A model generated the notes under the pieces. It saw only the letters and a program-made list of their open reading frames with translations, was not told where the DNA came from and ran no database searches. From contig OX465595.1 of assembly GCA_950022295.1 (NCBI GenBank), positions 71,198,770 through 71,262,769 of the forward strand: DNA of 64,000 bases, in the 5' to 3' direction. The stretch comes from Bromus sterilis (Eukaryota; Streptophyta; Magnoliopsida; Poales; Poaceae). Each line of letters starts with the position of its first letter. Positions within the stretch are counted from its first letter, which is position 1. Of this stretch, positions 21,798-32,600 are shown in pieces. The position numbers were made by a program, and so were the translations under genes.

Positions 21798-24700
21798 GAT
21801 GGCCGACAACGATGAGGCCTCCGGTTCGCACCACCAGAAGCAATATTGGGAGATGAGCATGGACGATGATCCATAACCTCAACCCCGCTACGAGGGCATC
21901 GGGGATGAATCTACTGATCCCGAGTACACAACCGGTAGCGGGGATGATTGTGGTGCCGCGGAGGCCGATCCCGCCACTGATGATGGCAGCCAACCCACAG
22001 ATGCAAGCCAACCGAAGAGGAAAAAAAGGAGAGGCGCCCGAGCAAGCTAGGCACTGTCAAGGAGGAATTTACCGAAGTGGACAAAAATGGGCTTCCAACG
22101 GCGCCCAAAGAATTAGTCGGTGGGTGCGCAGGACAACTCGGGTGCATTCTCCGGGGCACCGTCTCGATCAGCACCGAGAACCTAAGGCATCCTGACCAAG
22201 CGAATTTGCGCAACCTCCTCTTCACGAAGCTGCACAACTGATACAAGTTCCGCGCTCAATTCTCAAACACACGACTCCACGGGAATAAAGTGAACAGTGC
22301 CGCCCTCGCGAAGATGAGCACATCCCTAGCTACTTGGAGAAGCACGGTGAAGAAAATGATTAGTAAAGGTGTTAGTTACGAGAAGATTCAGGAGGCAAAT
22401 CCTTCGATCAGCGAAACTGACTACGAGGAGTTCAAGCTCAAGTGCGAGGACACCTCAACCAGTGAATCGAGTCAGTGGGGGAAAAGTATGCGGGAATTGA
22501 ACTTAGGGGTTCACAGACTCGGTCCCGGCGGTTACAGAGTGGTGGAACCGAAATTGGACAAGCAGGACCCGGAGCGTGCCGCGCAAGGCCTACCGCCCCT
22601 CTTCAAAATATAAGGAATTAAGCCTACAGATAACTATGTCAGGGTCCGGTACAAGAGGAACCCGATAACAGGGGAGCTTACGACGGATCCGAAGGTGGAG
22701 GAGCTTGAGAGTCTTCTGGTAAAAAATACCTCCCCCCTGTTAAATTAGTTCCATATGGTTGCATTTTAAAATTAGTGAAGCCAAATTTCTAAATGGTCCC
22801 CGCGTTCCTTGTGCAGGAAACTGAAGGCAGCAGAGCGGGGTCCCCGCCTATCGCCCCTTGGGACAAATCTTTAAATAGGGAGATCAACACACTGAAGAAA
22901 AAAGATAATCTTAGTAAGCCGTCGTCAGCTGGTCGTGTGTCCGGCAAAAGTTGTTCCACAAAATGGTCGAACTACTATAACACTAGGCGAAAGGAGAAAA
23001 GCACTAGCGGCTCGGAGGCACAACTCCAGGAAAAAATGGAGCAGATTCCATGCATTGTGGAAGAACAAGTTGGACATGCGCTCAACAACATGATGCCTTC
23101 CTTGTTTGTGTTCATGCGAGACTGGCTTGCGAGCGGTCAAGAGGGGTTTCCCCCGATTCCCAGCTTCATGGCAGCAACTCTCACAACGTGACGGCAGCGA
23201 CGGTGTCCCCATTGGTGTTCCCGGCGGCGGATGCGTTTTTGACCCCGGCGGCGGCCAGGATGGTGCCCCCGGCTGCGGCCGCGATGGTGTCCCTGACGGC
23301 GGATGCATTTGTGACCCCGGTGGAGGCGCAAGTATTGGAGCATAAAACACCAACGCCCGGCACCTCAGGAGCAAGCGCCCCTCCGTCACATGCCCGCCCG
23401 CCGTTGGCGGTCCATCGACATTAGCCGAGCTCGACGCCATCACGGTAACTAAGCCTCGGCCGATGACTTCATCTCCTTTTGCCTTTGACTGGGCATCCTT
23501 GACGCCCTACATGTTTTCGCAGGGCACCGTCAATGTTCCATGCACTCTCCTGCACTTCGTGGATGAGGAGTTGGTCGATATTGCCGTGGGAAGAATCGTT
23601 CAACTGGGCATCCGCGTGTTCCATGGTAATCCGATGCCAGCCGACGTGTATAAGGTTCAACTGATTCGGGTGCTGGATGGCTACGGCGAATTGTTACCTC
23701 CCTATCGACCCCCTAGAGCCGAGGACGAAGATGTGATGGACCTCCACGGCTGCTTGAACTGGAGCATGCTTTGGCCGAAGAGCCAGATTCGTTTGGGGGT
23801 GGGGAACTACTCCACCCCACCGCTAGTCGTGCCGGCGCCAAGCCATGCCAAGACCGCTGCAACGGCGTCGGCTGATCCGGGCCACCACACCACGGACATC
23901 GATGTGGCACAAGATCGGAGCAACACCAACACCAACACACTACTTGCCTGTGTCGATGACTTCTATGAGGAACACGGTGGGTGCGACATAGACGACCTTT
24001 TCCCGCCTGCTTCTTAAGAACCAAACCTTGGTGCAAAAGACTCCTCCCACCCATCTCGTAGCGCGGAGATGAATTCCAACAATAAGCGTCCACTGTTCAG
24101 TTCTCAGGAGACGCCTCCAGCTGCCGCCTTCACCGAGGCTGAGACGGCCGAGGCGCGAAATGTTATCAGCCCCAACACACCCAGGAAGGCGGTCTCCGAG
24201 CAGGTAAAGGTCCCATTACATGAGAAGCCGAAGAAGAAGGGACGAACAAGAAGGAGGAAGAGTCCCACTACTGCGAGCCAGCCGGCACTGACGATCCGTG
24301 CTCAAGACGGGCCACCAAGACCCGACGGAATCATGTCGAGGGTTCATGTGGCGGGTAGGCCGATGCTATCTGTTGCAATGCTCGATGTTGCAACCGGTGC
24401 TATGAAGAGTCTGCATGACATTGTTCTGAATACAAAGACGCGACGTCTCAAAGAGAATGATGTGGCATACCCGGTTTTCACCGCCAAGGTGCCAGAAGGA
24501 AAGGGCTTTTCTGCTTGCGACATCGGACATGTGATCTTCCTGCGGTTTGATGACATCTTCGCTATGTTTCACCTTCTTCCACTGCACTACACATTCGTTC
24601 AGCTATTTTTGCTCAGTATGGAGATGCGGATCATTAGAGAAAAGACCCCGGACATCGTTATAGTCGACCCCTTCAACATGCGTGCCAAGCTCTTGTGCAG

Positions 24701-25462
24701 CTCCGGGGACCGGTGACTCGCTAGTGATTACCTCGAAGGCGTCATTCTAGCAAACAAGGATAAGGACAACTTCTTCCTGCCTTACTTTCCCGAGTAAGTC
24801 ATCCCCTCACGTCCCCGTAACGTACATTAGGTTGCTTAGATTTTGGTCGTTCTTTTCCTCCTAACATCCGTGTTGTGTGCAGTGATGAAACAACGTGCAC
24901 ACTCATCGCTCTCAACCCGAAATGCTCCATGGCCACATTTTTGGACCCGGACCGTGAGTCGAACAAAGACTACACAAATATCAAGAAAGTTCTCGATGAG
25001 GCTCTCTCGCGCTACTCCAAATCTGGAGTCACCTTCAAGAAGGAAGTTGTTAGGTACGACGCGCATGTGTTCACTCACGTAACAAAGTTCGCCTACGTCA
25101 AGCAGCCGCCTGGCAGTCAGAAGGATGCCTACTACGCCATCCATCACATGCGGGTGTTCGTACGGGACCAGCGGCAATTTACGCTCCCAGCTCATCTCAA
25201 GCATTGGGCCGAATGCTTGTCGGTAATCCAAGACGCCGACCTCAGACAAGAATTATTTCGCATCCAGTCGGAGTTGGCAGGAATCATCTCTGAAGATGTC
25301 CTTCGGAACACGGGGGAGTTCTACCTCAACAATCAACTGTCCAACCGTGAAATAGATACAATGCTAAGATTGCAGGCTGACGACGATCGCTCATTCATGA
25401 CCATCACGAAAGACGGCGGCTTCACCCACGCTCCGGCCCGTGAGCGGAGTCAAAAGTCTTGA
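21798..25462 (+). pseudogene. CACTA ORF2 pseudogene: Ptta/En-Spm-type and Ulp1-like regions
   Basis: This is the second gene of the CACTA element, a TNPD/TNPA-like accessory protein of uncertain role. Exon 1 starts at ATG 21798 (MADNDEASG) and leads through a basic KRKKRR patch to LAKMSTSLATWRS (about 22308) and the SQWGKSMRELNLG block at about 22471-22510, typical of plant En/Spm-type ORF2. A donor near 22721 and an acceptor ending near 22815 bound a short intron. Later pieces are 22816-23191, 23463-24017, 24069-24716 (KKKGRTRRRK, then VFTAKVPEGKGFSACDIGH) and, after an intron at 24795-24891, 24892-25462. The last resembles Ulp1/C48 peptidases (NPKCSMATFLDPD, KQPPG). Premature stops (after MDDDP; in LHN-stop-YKFRAQF; after SSGDR) and frameshifts (near 22045 and 23165) disable it. 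Confidence 0.85.
24892..25462 (+). CDS. Ulp1/C48-like exon of C2 ORF2
   Basis: This exon follows an acceptor GTGTGCAG at 24891 and encodes the C-terminal, SUMO-protease-like part of ORF2. FLDPD carries the position of the catalytic Asp, and KQPPG the Gln that usually forms the oxyanion hole. The usual His before the TLI(A/V) strand appears as Thr (ETTCTLIAL), and the usual Cys after KQPPG appears as Asp (SQKDAYYAIHHM). If the alignment is right, the domain cannot cut peptide bonds by the normal triad and may act only as a binding module. The end is a stop after RSQKS. Confidence 0.7.
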
Positions 25463-25746
25463 TGCCCATGCTCCTAGCTATGTAGTTCTGGACTATCGAC
25501 GAGAGCTCGTGTGTGTTGTATAAACTTTTATGAACTTGTCTGTACATATGTCTCCTTAGTTTAAACAGTCATCGTTCAACTTATATGTAATCGATGCTAT
25601 TTATTACTAGGACCATGAACCATGTGCTATTAATGTGTGTTGCTTTTCTCTTCCTTTGGTCCTTAATTTTGTTGTATACGTATGTACTGCTTAAATTATA
25701 TCTGTAAGTTTCTCTTAATGTTTTGTTTGTCCAGTGCATAAAGCAG
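25463..25746 (+). other. Spacer or intron before small ORF in C2
   Basis: AT-rich, no coding signal. It ends with CATAAAGCAG immediately before the ATG at 25747, which looks like a splice acceptor, so the small ORF may be a downstream exon of the ORF2 transcript. Confidence 0.4.
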
Positions 25747-26001
25747 ATGTCGTCGTATGTCGTGTACATTGGTAGGATTCCTGGAGTCTACGACGACTGG
25801 GAGGACTGTCGGAGACAGGTTCACCATTTTAGCGGTAACAGTTACAAAGGTTACCCCACAAGGGCGGAGGCGGAAGCTAGATACGCGCGTTAACTAGCGG
25901 GGGAGAGGAGGGAGCGGAGGAGGAACCGGATGAAGATCACTTTGGTCACGATGATGCTCATCGTGACCGCCACCCTCTTCTTCAATATCATGGCAGTTTA
26001 G
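25747..26001 (+). pseudogene. Small RNase H1 N-domain-like ORF with C-terminal membrane helix
   Basis: Reading from ATG 25747 gives 84 codons interrupted by one TAA at 25891-25893, ending at TAG 26001. Residues 4-46 fit the RNase H1 hybrid-binding/viroplasmin-type fold: YVVYIGRIPGVYDDWEDC, then QVHHFSGNSYKGYPT and EAEARY. The aromatic and Gly/Pro positions expected for binding RNA-DNA hybrids (Y-GR-PGVY-W, SYKGY) are present. After the stop come a strongly basic segment (ERRERRRNR) and a hydrophobic helix of about 20 residues (ITLVTMMLIVTATLFF). No RNase H catalytic domain is attached. It lies between ORF2 and the right end of C2. Whether it is translated separately or spliced to ORF2 cannot be decided here. 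A single base change could explain the stop. Confidence 0.75.
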
Positions 26002-26189
26002 ATATATTGACTTGTAATGTGATCAAACTCGCTACTCGAGACTTGTAATGTTCTAACTTTGTTCGGTATTTTGAATTTGGAGACTAATATGATGATTTGT
26101 AATCGGAGACTAATCTTCTACTGTGCTGTTTATAAATCTGTTGTTTATATCTGTGCAAATACAGAAAAGCAAAAGAAAAAAAACCTAAT

Positions 26190-26453
26190 ATTCATAGCAA
26201 TGGTGCACATAGAGTGCTTGAGTGGCGCATGTGGAGAAACACAACAATGGCGCACTTCCTGCAAGTGCGCCATTAGTAACCCAGAGCAGAAGATACACAT
26301 GTGGTGGGACCAATAACATCAGTGGTGCATTTCAGGCCTTAGTAATGGCGCACTTCTGGTGCGCCATTAGCATACAGGATAGTAACGGCGCACTCAATGT
26401 ACTCCATTACTATCACTTACTAATGGCGTGCTAGCACTGGCGCACCTATAGTG
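26190..26453. repeat. Right subterminal repeats of C2
   Basis: Units such as AATGGCGCACTTC and GTGCGCCATTAG in alternating orientation at about 26245-26280, 26340-26370 and 26385-26440, matching the left arrays. Confidence 0.85.
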
Positions 26454-26481
26454 TGACATTAAAGACTTTTTTCCAATAGTG
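26454..26481 (-). repeat. Right terminal inverted repeat of C2
   Basis: Reverse complement begins CACTATTGGAAAAAAGTCTT. It is followed by GGA at 26482-26484, the second copy of the target duplication. Confidence 0.88.
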
Positions 26482-26507
26482 GGAGCATGCGGAGAGTGCG
26501 CCTAAAA

Positions 26508-26543
26508 TTTGCCGAAACGGAAATGAATAGACATTTCGGCAAA
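26508..26543 (-). promoter_or_regulatory. Leader hairpin of C1 transposase
   Basis: TTTGCCGAAA at 26508-26517 pairs perfectly with TTTCGGCAAA at 26534-26543 across a 16-base loop. The loop and stem resemble the inner stem of the C2 ORF2 leader. Before C2 inserted it lay directly upstream of the GGTCATGCC block now at 10674-10702. Confidence 0.7.
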
Positions 26544-26564
26544 ACATTGGCCATTCAAGATTCA

Positions 26565-26790
26565 CATATACATCAAACCACCATAAGCTTCACATATACA
26601 TCAAACCACCACAAGCTTCACATATACACTTCACATATACATCAAAACCACCACAAGCTTCACATATACACTTCACATATACATCAAACCACCACAAGCT
26701 TCACATATACATTTCACATATACATCAAACCACCACAAGCTTCACATATACATCAAACCCAAGCTTCACAAATACAAAAAAACCCAAGCT
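26565..26790. repeat. Minisatellite in C1 leader region
   Basis: About seven imperfect tandem units built from CACATATACATCAAACCACC and ACAAGCTT, unit near 28 bases with some units carrying an extra CACATATACACTT. The repeat opens a frame on the + strand (26487-26792) of repetitive Thr/His/Ser peptide, which is an artefact of the repeat. Confidence 0.85.
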
Positions 26791-27029
26791 AATAAAGGAA
26801 AGTATATGGGTGATAAATGGAAGAAAAGAGTTTGGGAGGAGGTCCACTTACTTCAATATGAAACAAAATAGATTTAATGCCAAGTATGGATGGATAAATG
26901 GAAGAAATGAGGTGGGGAGGAAGAGAAAATCGAATAGATCTAGGGTGAGAAGAGTGGATCTAGTTTGAGAATTGTGTGGAGCGAATGAGAGGTGGTAGGT
27001 GGGGTGGAGTAGATAAGGGAAGCTCTAGG

Positions 27030-27410
27030 CATTTAGTGGCGCATATAGCAAGTCAGTGGTGGCGCATTGTTGAAATGCGCCACCCCTAAGCTCTTATGGG
27101 TGGCACATTTCAACAATGCGCCACCCCTAAGAACCTTATGGGTGCCGCATTTACAAAATGCGCCACCCCTAAGCTCTTAGGGGTGACGCATAATGGAAAT
27201 GCGCCACCTATAAGGTTCTTAGGGGTTGCGCATTATACCGAATGCGCCACGTATAATCTCATCTAGGCTGGCCCACTCTTAGGGGTGGTGCACTTGAAAA
27301 TAATGCGCCACACCTAAGGTCTTATGGGTGGTGCATTATTTTCAAGTGGGCCAGCCCTAACAGATGGTGGCGCATGGATTATTATATGAGCCACTAATAA
27401 GGTTTCCATG
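27030..27410. repeat. Right subterminal repeats of C1
   Basis: At least ten copies of AATGCGCCACC(C/T)(C/A)TAAG and its complement, often paired as inverted repeats 30-45 bases apart. The unit differs from that of C2 (ATGGCGCAC), so the two transposases probably had different end preferences. Confidence 0.88.
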
Positions 27411-27412
27411 TA

Positions 27413-27432
27413 TAGCTATTTCCCTAGTAGTG
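27413..27432 (-). repeat. Right terminus of CACTA C1
   Basis: Reverse complement reads CACTACTAGGGAAATAGCTA, a classical Triticeae CACTA terminus. Confidence 0.9.
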
Positions 27433-28319
27433 CCTAGTCCATTCCGTGGGAGACGTTCCAAGGTACTGTATGGAGGAAGAGCTCCGTAGTGTGGTTAAAG
27501 TGCACATACTCTGCAGAGTCCACGGTATTGGACAAAGTTCATAGTAGGTCACACCATGAGATCAACATGATTTTGTTTGGATGATTGTGCTAAGGTGAGT
27601 GGTTATGCGATGGCCCGTTGATCACACGATGACCTGATTGGTTGGGTGGTAGCAGAAGGACACCTAACCTGTTATAGGATCGTGCGACGATCCAGGTAAG
27701 TGGATGGCCATGCGATGGTCGATGCTTGAGTCTGTAAGGACTCTGAGGTAAGCCACGTGATCATGCGATGATCATGTGGGGTTCTGTGCATTAGTTTGAA
27801 TGTTGATGACATGCTTGATGATTACATGCTTGCAGGTTGTTGATGCTTATTTGGTGAATTCGTTAATGTACTTTAACCTATTGACACGTTATTCTTTTGC
27901 CTTGGTGCATGGTTGTTGTGAGATTGCAAGTACATTCGATGTACTGACCTGGCGTGAAATGCCAGATTTGCAGGCCGAGCTTTGGATGCATAGGACGACG
28001 TTCCCGTTGTTTGCGAGCTAGGGGTGTCCCAGCTAGTGTCCCTGTGGAGTGGAGTTCATCACCGTCGCCGTTGCTCAGCTACCTAGTTATACTACGCTAC
28101 TAGAAAGATAGTCTGCTGCTTGATGTAATTTTGTGGCTAGCTTGAGGAGCAAGCTTGTCCTTCGTCTCGCTCAGTCAACGTTGTAATAAACCCCTTGTAC
28201 TCTTATTCGTTGATAATAGAAAGTTGTTCAGTTCTATATCAAGAAGTGTCGTGTTGCAGAAGACTTGATATCTGGTCTAGACCACGGGGCATTCCGGTCC
28301 TCTAAGCCGGGGTGCCACA
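27433..28319 (+). repeat. LTR fragment of an unassigned retrotransposon
   Basis: It ends GGGGTGCCACA at 28319, an LTR-like CA end, and holds an AATAAA at about 28185. The next base begins Athila-type internal sequence of A2, and CCTCT at 28320-28324 may be one half of its 5-bp duplication. The start is not visible because C1 interrupts it. Orientation is taken as + from the poly-A signal and the end sequence. No protein is recognised; the 73-codon frame at 27800-28021 is not supported. Confidence 0.6.
27601..27779. repeat. Four phased imperfect palindromes with GCG loop
   Basis: 27601-27615 (GGTTAT/ATGGCC), 27677-27693 (GGATCGT/ACGATCC), 27706-27720 (GGCCAT/ATGGTC) and 27753-27779 (12 pairs, centred on GATCAT/ATGATC) all have the loop GCG. 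Stem bases differ between units while pairing is kept, including G-T pairs. A degenerate fifth unit may lie at 27619-27633. Confidence 0.8.
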
Positions 28320-28669
28320 CCTCTTCGGTACCATGCATTGCCCTCTTCTCACTCTGAGAGTTGGCGTCCACCTCGTCGGTGCATCTAAACCCTTGTCATG
28401 ATACGCTCTGTCATCATAAAACTCCTTATATCTTTCCTCAAAACAGCCACCATACCTACCTATCATAGCATTTCCATAGCCTTTCCGAAATATATAGCCA
28501 TGCAACATCCACCTTCTCATGACTTGATCTTCATGTCATACATGTTCCTGCTACACTGGAAGAGGCATACATTTCCATACATCATGATAGCTACATCTTC
28601 TTTATGTTGAGTACTTTGTAAAGTGTGCAGGTCTTCTTTACCTTCTTATAAAATAGAGTGTTTCCCTTA
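28320..28669 (+). mobile_element. Athila-type element A2, left internal fragment
   Basis: It matches 37829-38143 of element A1 in the same orientation (starting CCTCTTCGGTACCATGC, ending AGAGTGTTTCCCTTA). It is non-coding sequence from the 3' part of the internal region. The family-G tandem element inserted at 28670 interrupts it, and A2 resumes at 55072. Confidence 0.85.
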
Positions 28670-29648
28670 TGTCGGGACCCGGGGTTTGCGTATGTAATTC
28701 CCTTTACAACACATCATATGGAGAGCCGATAGCCGTACCCACTTTTGTAAGCATACAAGGCCAGGCACAGAACACTCTCGAAAAGCATCGAACGTGAGGG
28801 GCATCCCATCCAGGCCGGATGATCAACTGAGATGGATCCCGATTGTCCACTCACAAGTCTCAATGATTATGGGTGGTGAGATACCATACTCATAGACAAG
28901 TCGCTTCAACCACATTATCGATTGAATTATAACACTTACATGAAGAGACTCCTGCCAGATCACCTAGTCAGGATCTCGGGCGGGCTCGATCATACAACAA
29001 AGTGTGCCACGTGACAGAGTCACGAGCAATCGCATCGCGATGCCCCAGGGTGCGCACATCTAAGGGCCACTTGGTGTATAAAAGACCGCCATCAAGATCA
29101 CAACCAAGCTCTCGAAAACCCACACTAATAAATGCACGTTATAAACATACACGCAACATACATGTCCAGTGTGAATAGCAGGTATCATCACATTTATCTA
29201 CGAAGTGTACAACTTTATTTAAATCTAATAGAGTACGCACAGAGATCACAAGACTGTGATCCAACATTACATCAGTACATGCGGAAGCAAATTAGGTCTG
29301 AGTACAGACAAGTTTAACAAATGGCTTAAGAAGCCTTATTTAAACACAAGCCCTCCACGAGGGAACTAGAACTCTGCCTAGGACTACACTAGCTTGATCA
29401 GTCGTCGAGCTCCAAGAAGAAGCCACCATCGGGGTCAGTGGATTCATCTAAAAACACAAATAAGAAAACGTGAGTACAAAGTCGTACTCATCAAGACTTA
29501 CGTAGGAACTATAATACTCATGCTCAAGTTTCAAGGTAAAGGGAGGTGGGGGTTTCAATGCAGAAGTGCCAGCTTTGACTTATCTAGTCCTGTACCATGA
29601 ATACCAAAATGAGGTAAGAAGCGTACACGAGTCCACTATCAAAGTCTC

Positions 29649-32600
29649 TGTCGGGACCCTGGGTTAGCGTATGTAATTCCAGTCACGATACAATCACATG
29701 GAGAGCCGAGAGCCGTACCCACTTGTCTAAGCAGACAAGGCCAAGCACAGAACGCTCTCGGTAAGCATCAAACGTGAGGGGCATCCCATTCAGGCCGGAT
29801 GATCAACTGAGATGGGTCCTCATCGTCCGCTCACAAGTCCAAATACTTAATGGTGGCGAATCCCATACTCATAGACAAGTCGCCTCAACCATGTTATCGA
29901 TTGAATCCTAACTCTTACATATACTTACTCCAGCCCGATCACTTAGTCGGGGTCTAGGGCGGGCTCGATCATACAACAAAGTGTGCACATGACAGAGTCA
30001 CGAACAATCGCATTGCGATGCCCCAAGCTGCGCACATCTAAGGGCCACTTGGTGTATAAAAGACCGCCAGCCAGATCACAACTAAGGTCTCGAAAACCCA
30101 TACTAAGACATGCATGTTATAAACATACACGCAGCACACATGCCTAGTATGAACAGCAGTTATCATCACATAACTCTACAAGTACTCTTTATTGATATAC
30201 ACATAGAGCATACAAAGATCACATGTCTGTGATCAACATTACATCATACAACGGAATAAAATTAGGTCTGAGTACAAACAAGTTTAACAAATGGCTTAGA
30301 GAAGCCTTGTACAACAAACATGCCCTTCCACGAGGGACCAGACTGCTGTCTGGGACTATGCTAACTTAGTCAACGTCGAGCTTCACGAAGGTGACTCCAT
30401 CGGGATCCGGGTTCTCATATAAAACATAGAATAAGCAAACGTGAGTACAAATTCATACTCAGCAAGACTTACATCATAACTATACTACTCATGCTCAAGT
30501 ATCAAGGTAAAGGAGGTGGGGTTCAACATGCAGAAGTGCCAGCTTTGACTTGGCTAATCCTGTACTACGAGTACCAGACTTGAGGTAAGAAGCGTACACG
30601 AGTCCACTATATCTCCAACCAATACACCACTATGGTCACTTCCTCGACTTCCCCACGAGGAAGCACGACATAGCAGTCACGCTTATCTTGCGAGTTTTAT
30701 AAGTATCCATTCAAGTTGTCTATGATCAAGTAGAGGTTTCCATGTAGTCCATAACCGCAGACACGACTATTCGAATAGTTCATTAACCCAGAGGGGTGTA
30801 CATCTTCACACGCGTGTCATCACTTATCGCCTCGTTCTTGTCATCCTTCAAGCGGATGTCGGACGTGGATGAAACCAAGGCACTACCCTCACATCACCTT
30901 CTCTAATCCAGGAGCCGACTACCTGAGTTTGTCACCGCTCGAGAGTCCGGCCGGTTCCACGAAACGGACTCAGATAATGTAAGGGACCGAGACCCTACAT
31001 GTGTTCATACTCTTTGTCTTGGATCACAAAACAGGAACTCAGGGCCTAGGGCAGTGTTCAACGAGACAACCCACTGTGTACTCCTACACAGCCTCTCATC
31101 GTTCACCTTTGTTTAGGGTGGATTCACCAACACGTTTCACTTTCATCAACACCACTGTGTTCATTCCATCCCGACTCACAATCAAAACATCCTCATTGTA
31201 TCACTAAGCAGCAAAAGCAGTAACAGTTGTAGGGGCCACATGCTCATCAATCAACTCCTAATTCTGCTAGGATTGTGGTTTGCTTAATACGGTGGCAAAA
31301 TGATAGGTCATGCATCGGAATGGGTTCAACTATGCGAAAGAACGTGTCTCGATGATCTCCTAAACATGCATAAGCGAGACTGAGAGGGAATTAGGATTTT
31401 ATAGACATGATCAATGGGGTTTGCTTGCCTTGCTGACGATACACGGGTCTTAACGGTGGTCTTCTTCTTCGGGGGGGATCTCCGTCTCAGAAAAGCTGGT
31501 ACCGGAAACAATCATCAACAAGGGGGGGACAACTCCGAAAGTAAAATGCACATACACCTGATAAGGTTGTCCATGATGTGAATGGTACTGGTTTGTAGCA
31601 TATTCAATTTAATTGAAGTATATTGCATTTGAAATGCAAATTCAAACTCCAAATTCAATTTCAAAATAAGTCATATACACATTTGCTTCTGTTCCCCCAT
31701 TTTAAAATGGTCAAACATAAAAACAAATAGCATAATCTTAATCCTTGTATTTTTATGATAATTTTTCATATATTATATGTTTAATTTGGAGTTAATATGA
31801 ATTAGTTATGAATTTCCAAAGTTTAAATGATTTTCTGGATTTTTCTGGAATATTTTAAATGTTTTTCCATTTACTGCGTCAGCAGTGACGCAGGGGTGAC
31901 GTCACAAGGGCTCTGGCCAGTGGGCCAGCCCTGTGAGTGGGAGAGGGGCTTAACCCCTCTCTGTTTAGTTAAGTTAGCGGGTTAGAGGTGGCCTGGGGCC
32001 CACCTGTTTGTGGCACTGGGGGGGTTAAGAGCGTGGTTAGGTGCTAATTAACTCGGCCGGCCGGCGGTTAGCCGCCGGTGACCTGCAGCCGCGGCGGTGA
32101 CCACGCAGCAGGCGAATCCGGCCACGGGGAGGCACGGGGAGACCACCGGAGTGATGCCCGTGCTCGTCCGCTTCGAGCTATGCCACCAGGGAGTCTCCAG
32201 GGGCACGGGGTTGACGGCGGCTTCAAAAGGCGCGGCCGGAGCTCTGGAGAACGGCGACGGTGACTTGGTGCACGGGAAGGAGAAGGAGGAGGGGGAATCG
32301 ACGCAGAGGCTCACCCTGGAGCTCACGGAGGCGACGGCGAAGGCTGGGGCGCGCGGAGATGACGCAATTTGACGACGATCTTCTCTGGCTCCGGCGGGAT
32401 CTCGAAGAAGCTGGCTTGGGTTCCGGGCGTCCTCGGGCTCGATTAGATGGGGGTCCGGTGGATACGGCAGCGCTGGTTCTCCTGGACATCACGGCGAGCA
32501 AAATGGAGGCCAGTGGCCGCGACTGGCACGACGGCGTGCTCCGGCTGGCTTCGGGGCGGCGCTGGATTCGCGAAGAGGAGAGGGGGAGGAGGTCCAGGGA

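Larger units (their letters stand above)
10711..26481 (+). mobile_element. Complete CACTA transposon C2, 15.8 kb
   Basis: The left end reads CACTACTGGAAAAATAGCTA. The right end, reverse complemented, reads CACTATTGGAAAAAAGTCTT, matching in 13 of the first 14 bases. Both ends are flanked by GGA. Inside, in order, are subterminal repeats (interrupted by a solo LTR), a TNP2 transposase pseudogene, inter-gene subterminal-type repeats, a GC-rich leader, a long intron-like stretch, an ORF2 pseudogene, a small RNase H1-like ORF, and right subterminal repeats. Without the solo LTR and its 5-bp duplication the element would be about 12.1 kb. It lies inside C1, about 100 bases upstream of C1's start codon. 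Confidence 0.93.
26485..27432 (-). mobile_element. CACTA C1, right end segment
   Basis: Continuation of C1 after C2. It holds the leader hairpin of the C1 transposase, a minisatellite, a short AT-rich spacer (about 26795-27025), subterminal repeats and the terminus. The bases CCT at 27433-27435 would be one half of its 3-bp duplication; the other half is outside the window. Confidence 0.88.

Noticed and set aside
26565..26790. Possible CRISPR-like array
   Set aside because: Units are directly tandem without unique spacers, inside a plant transposon.
26487..26792. 101-codon + strand frame
   Set aside because: Translation of a minisatellite with a unit near 28 bases; repetitive peptide only.
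27030..27410. Possible CRISPR or satellite array
   Set aside because: Inverted and direct subterminal repeats of CACTA C1, ending at its terminus.
27800..28021. 73-codon frame
   Set aside because: Lies in LTR sequence without a recognisable domain or conserved partner in this window.
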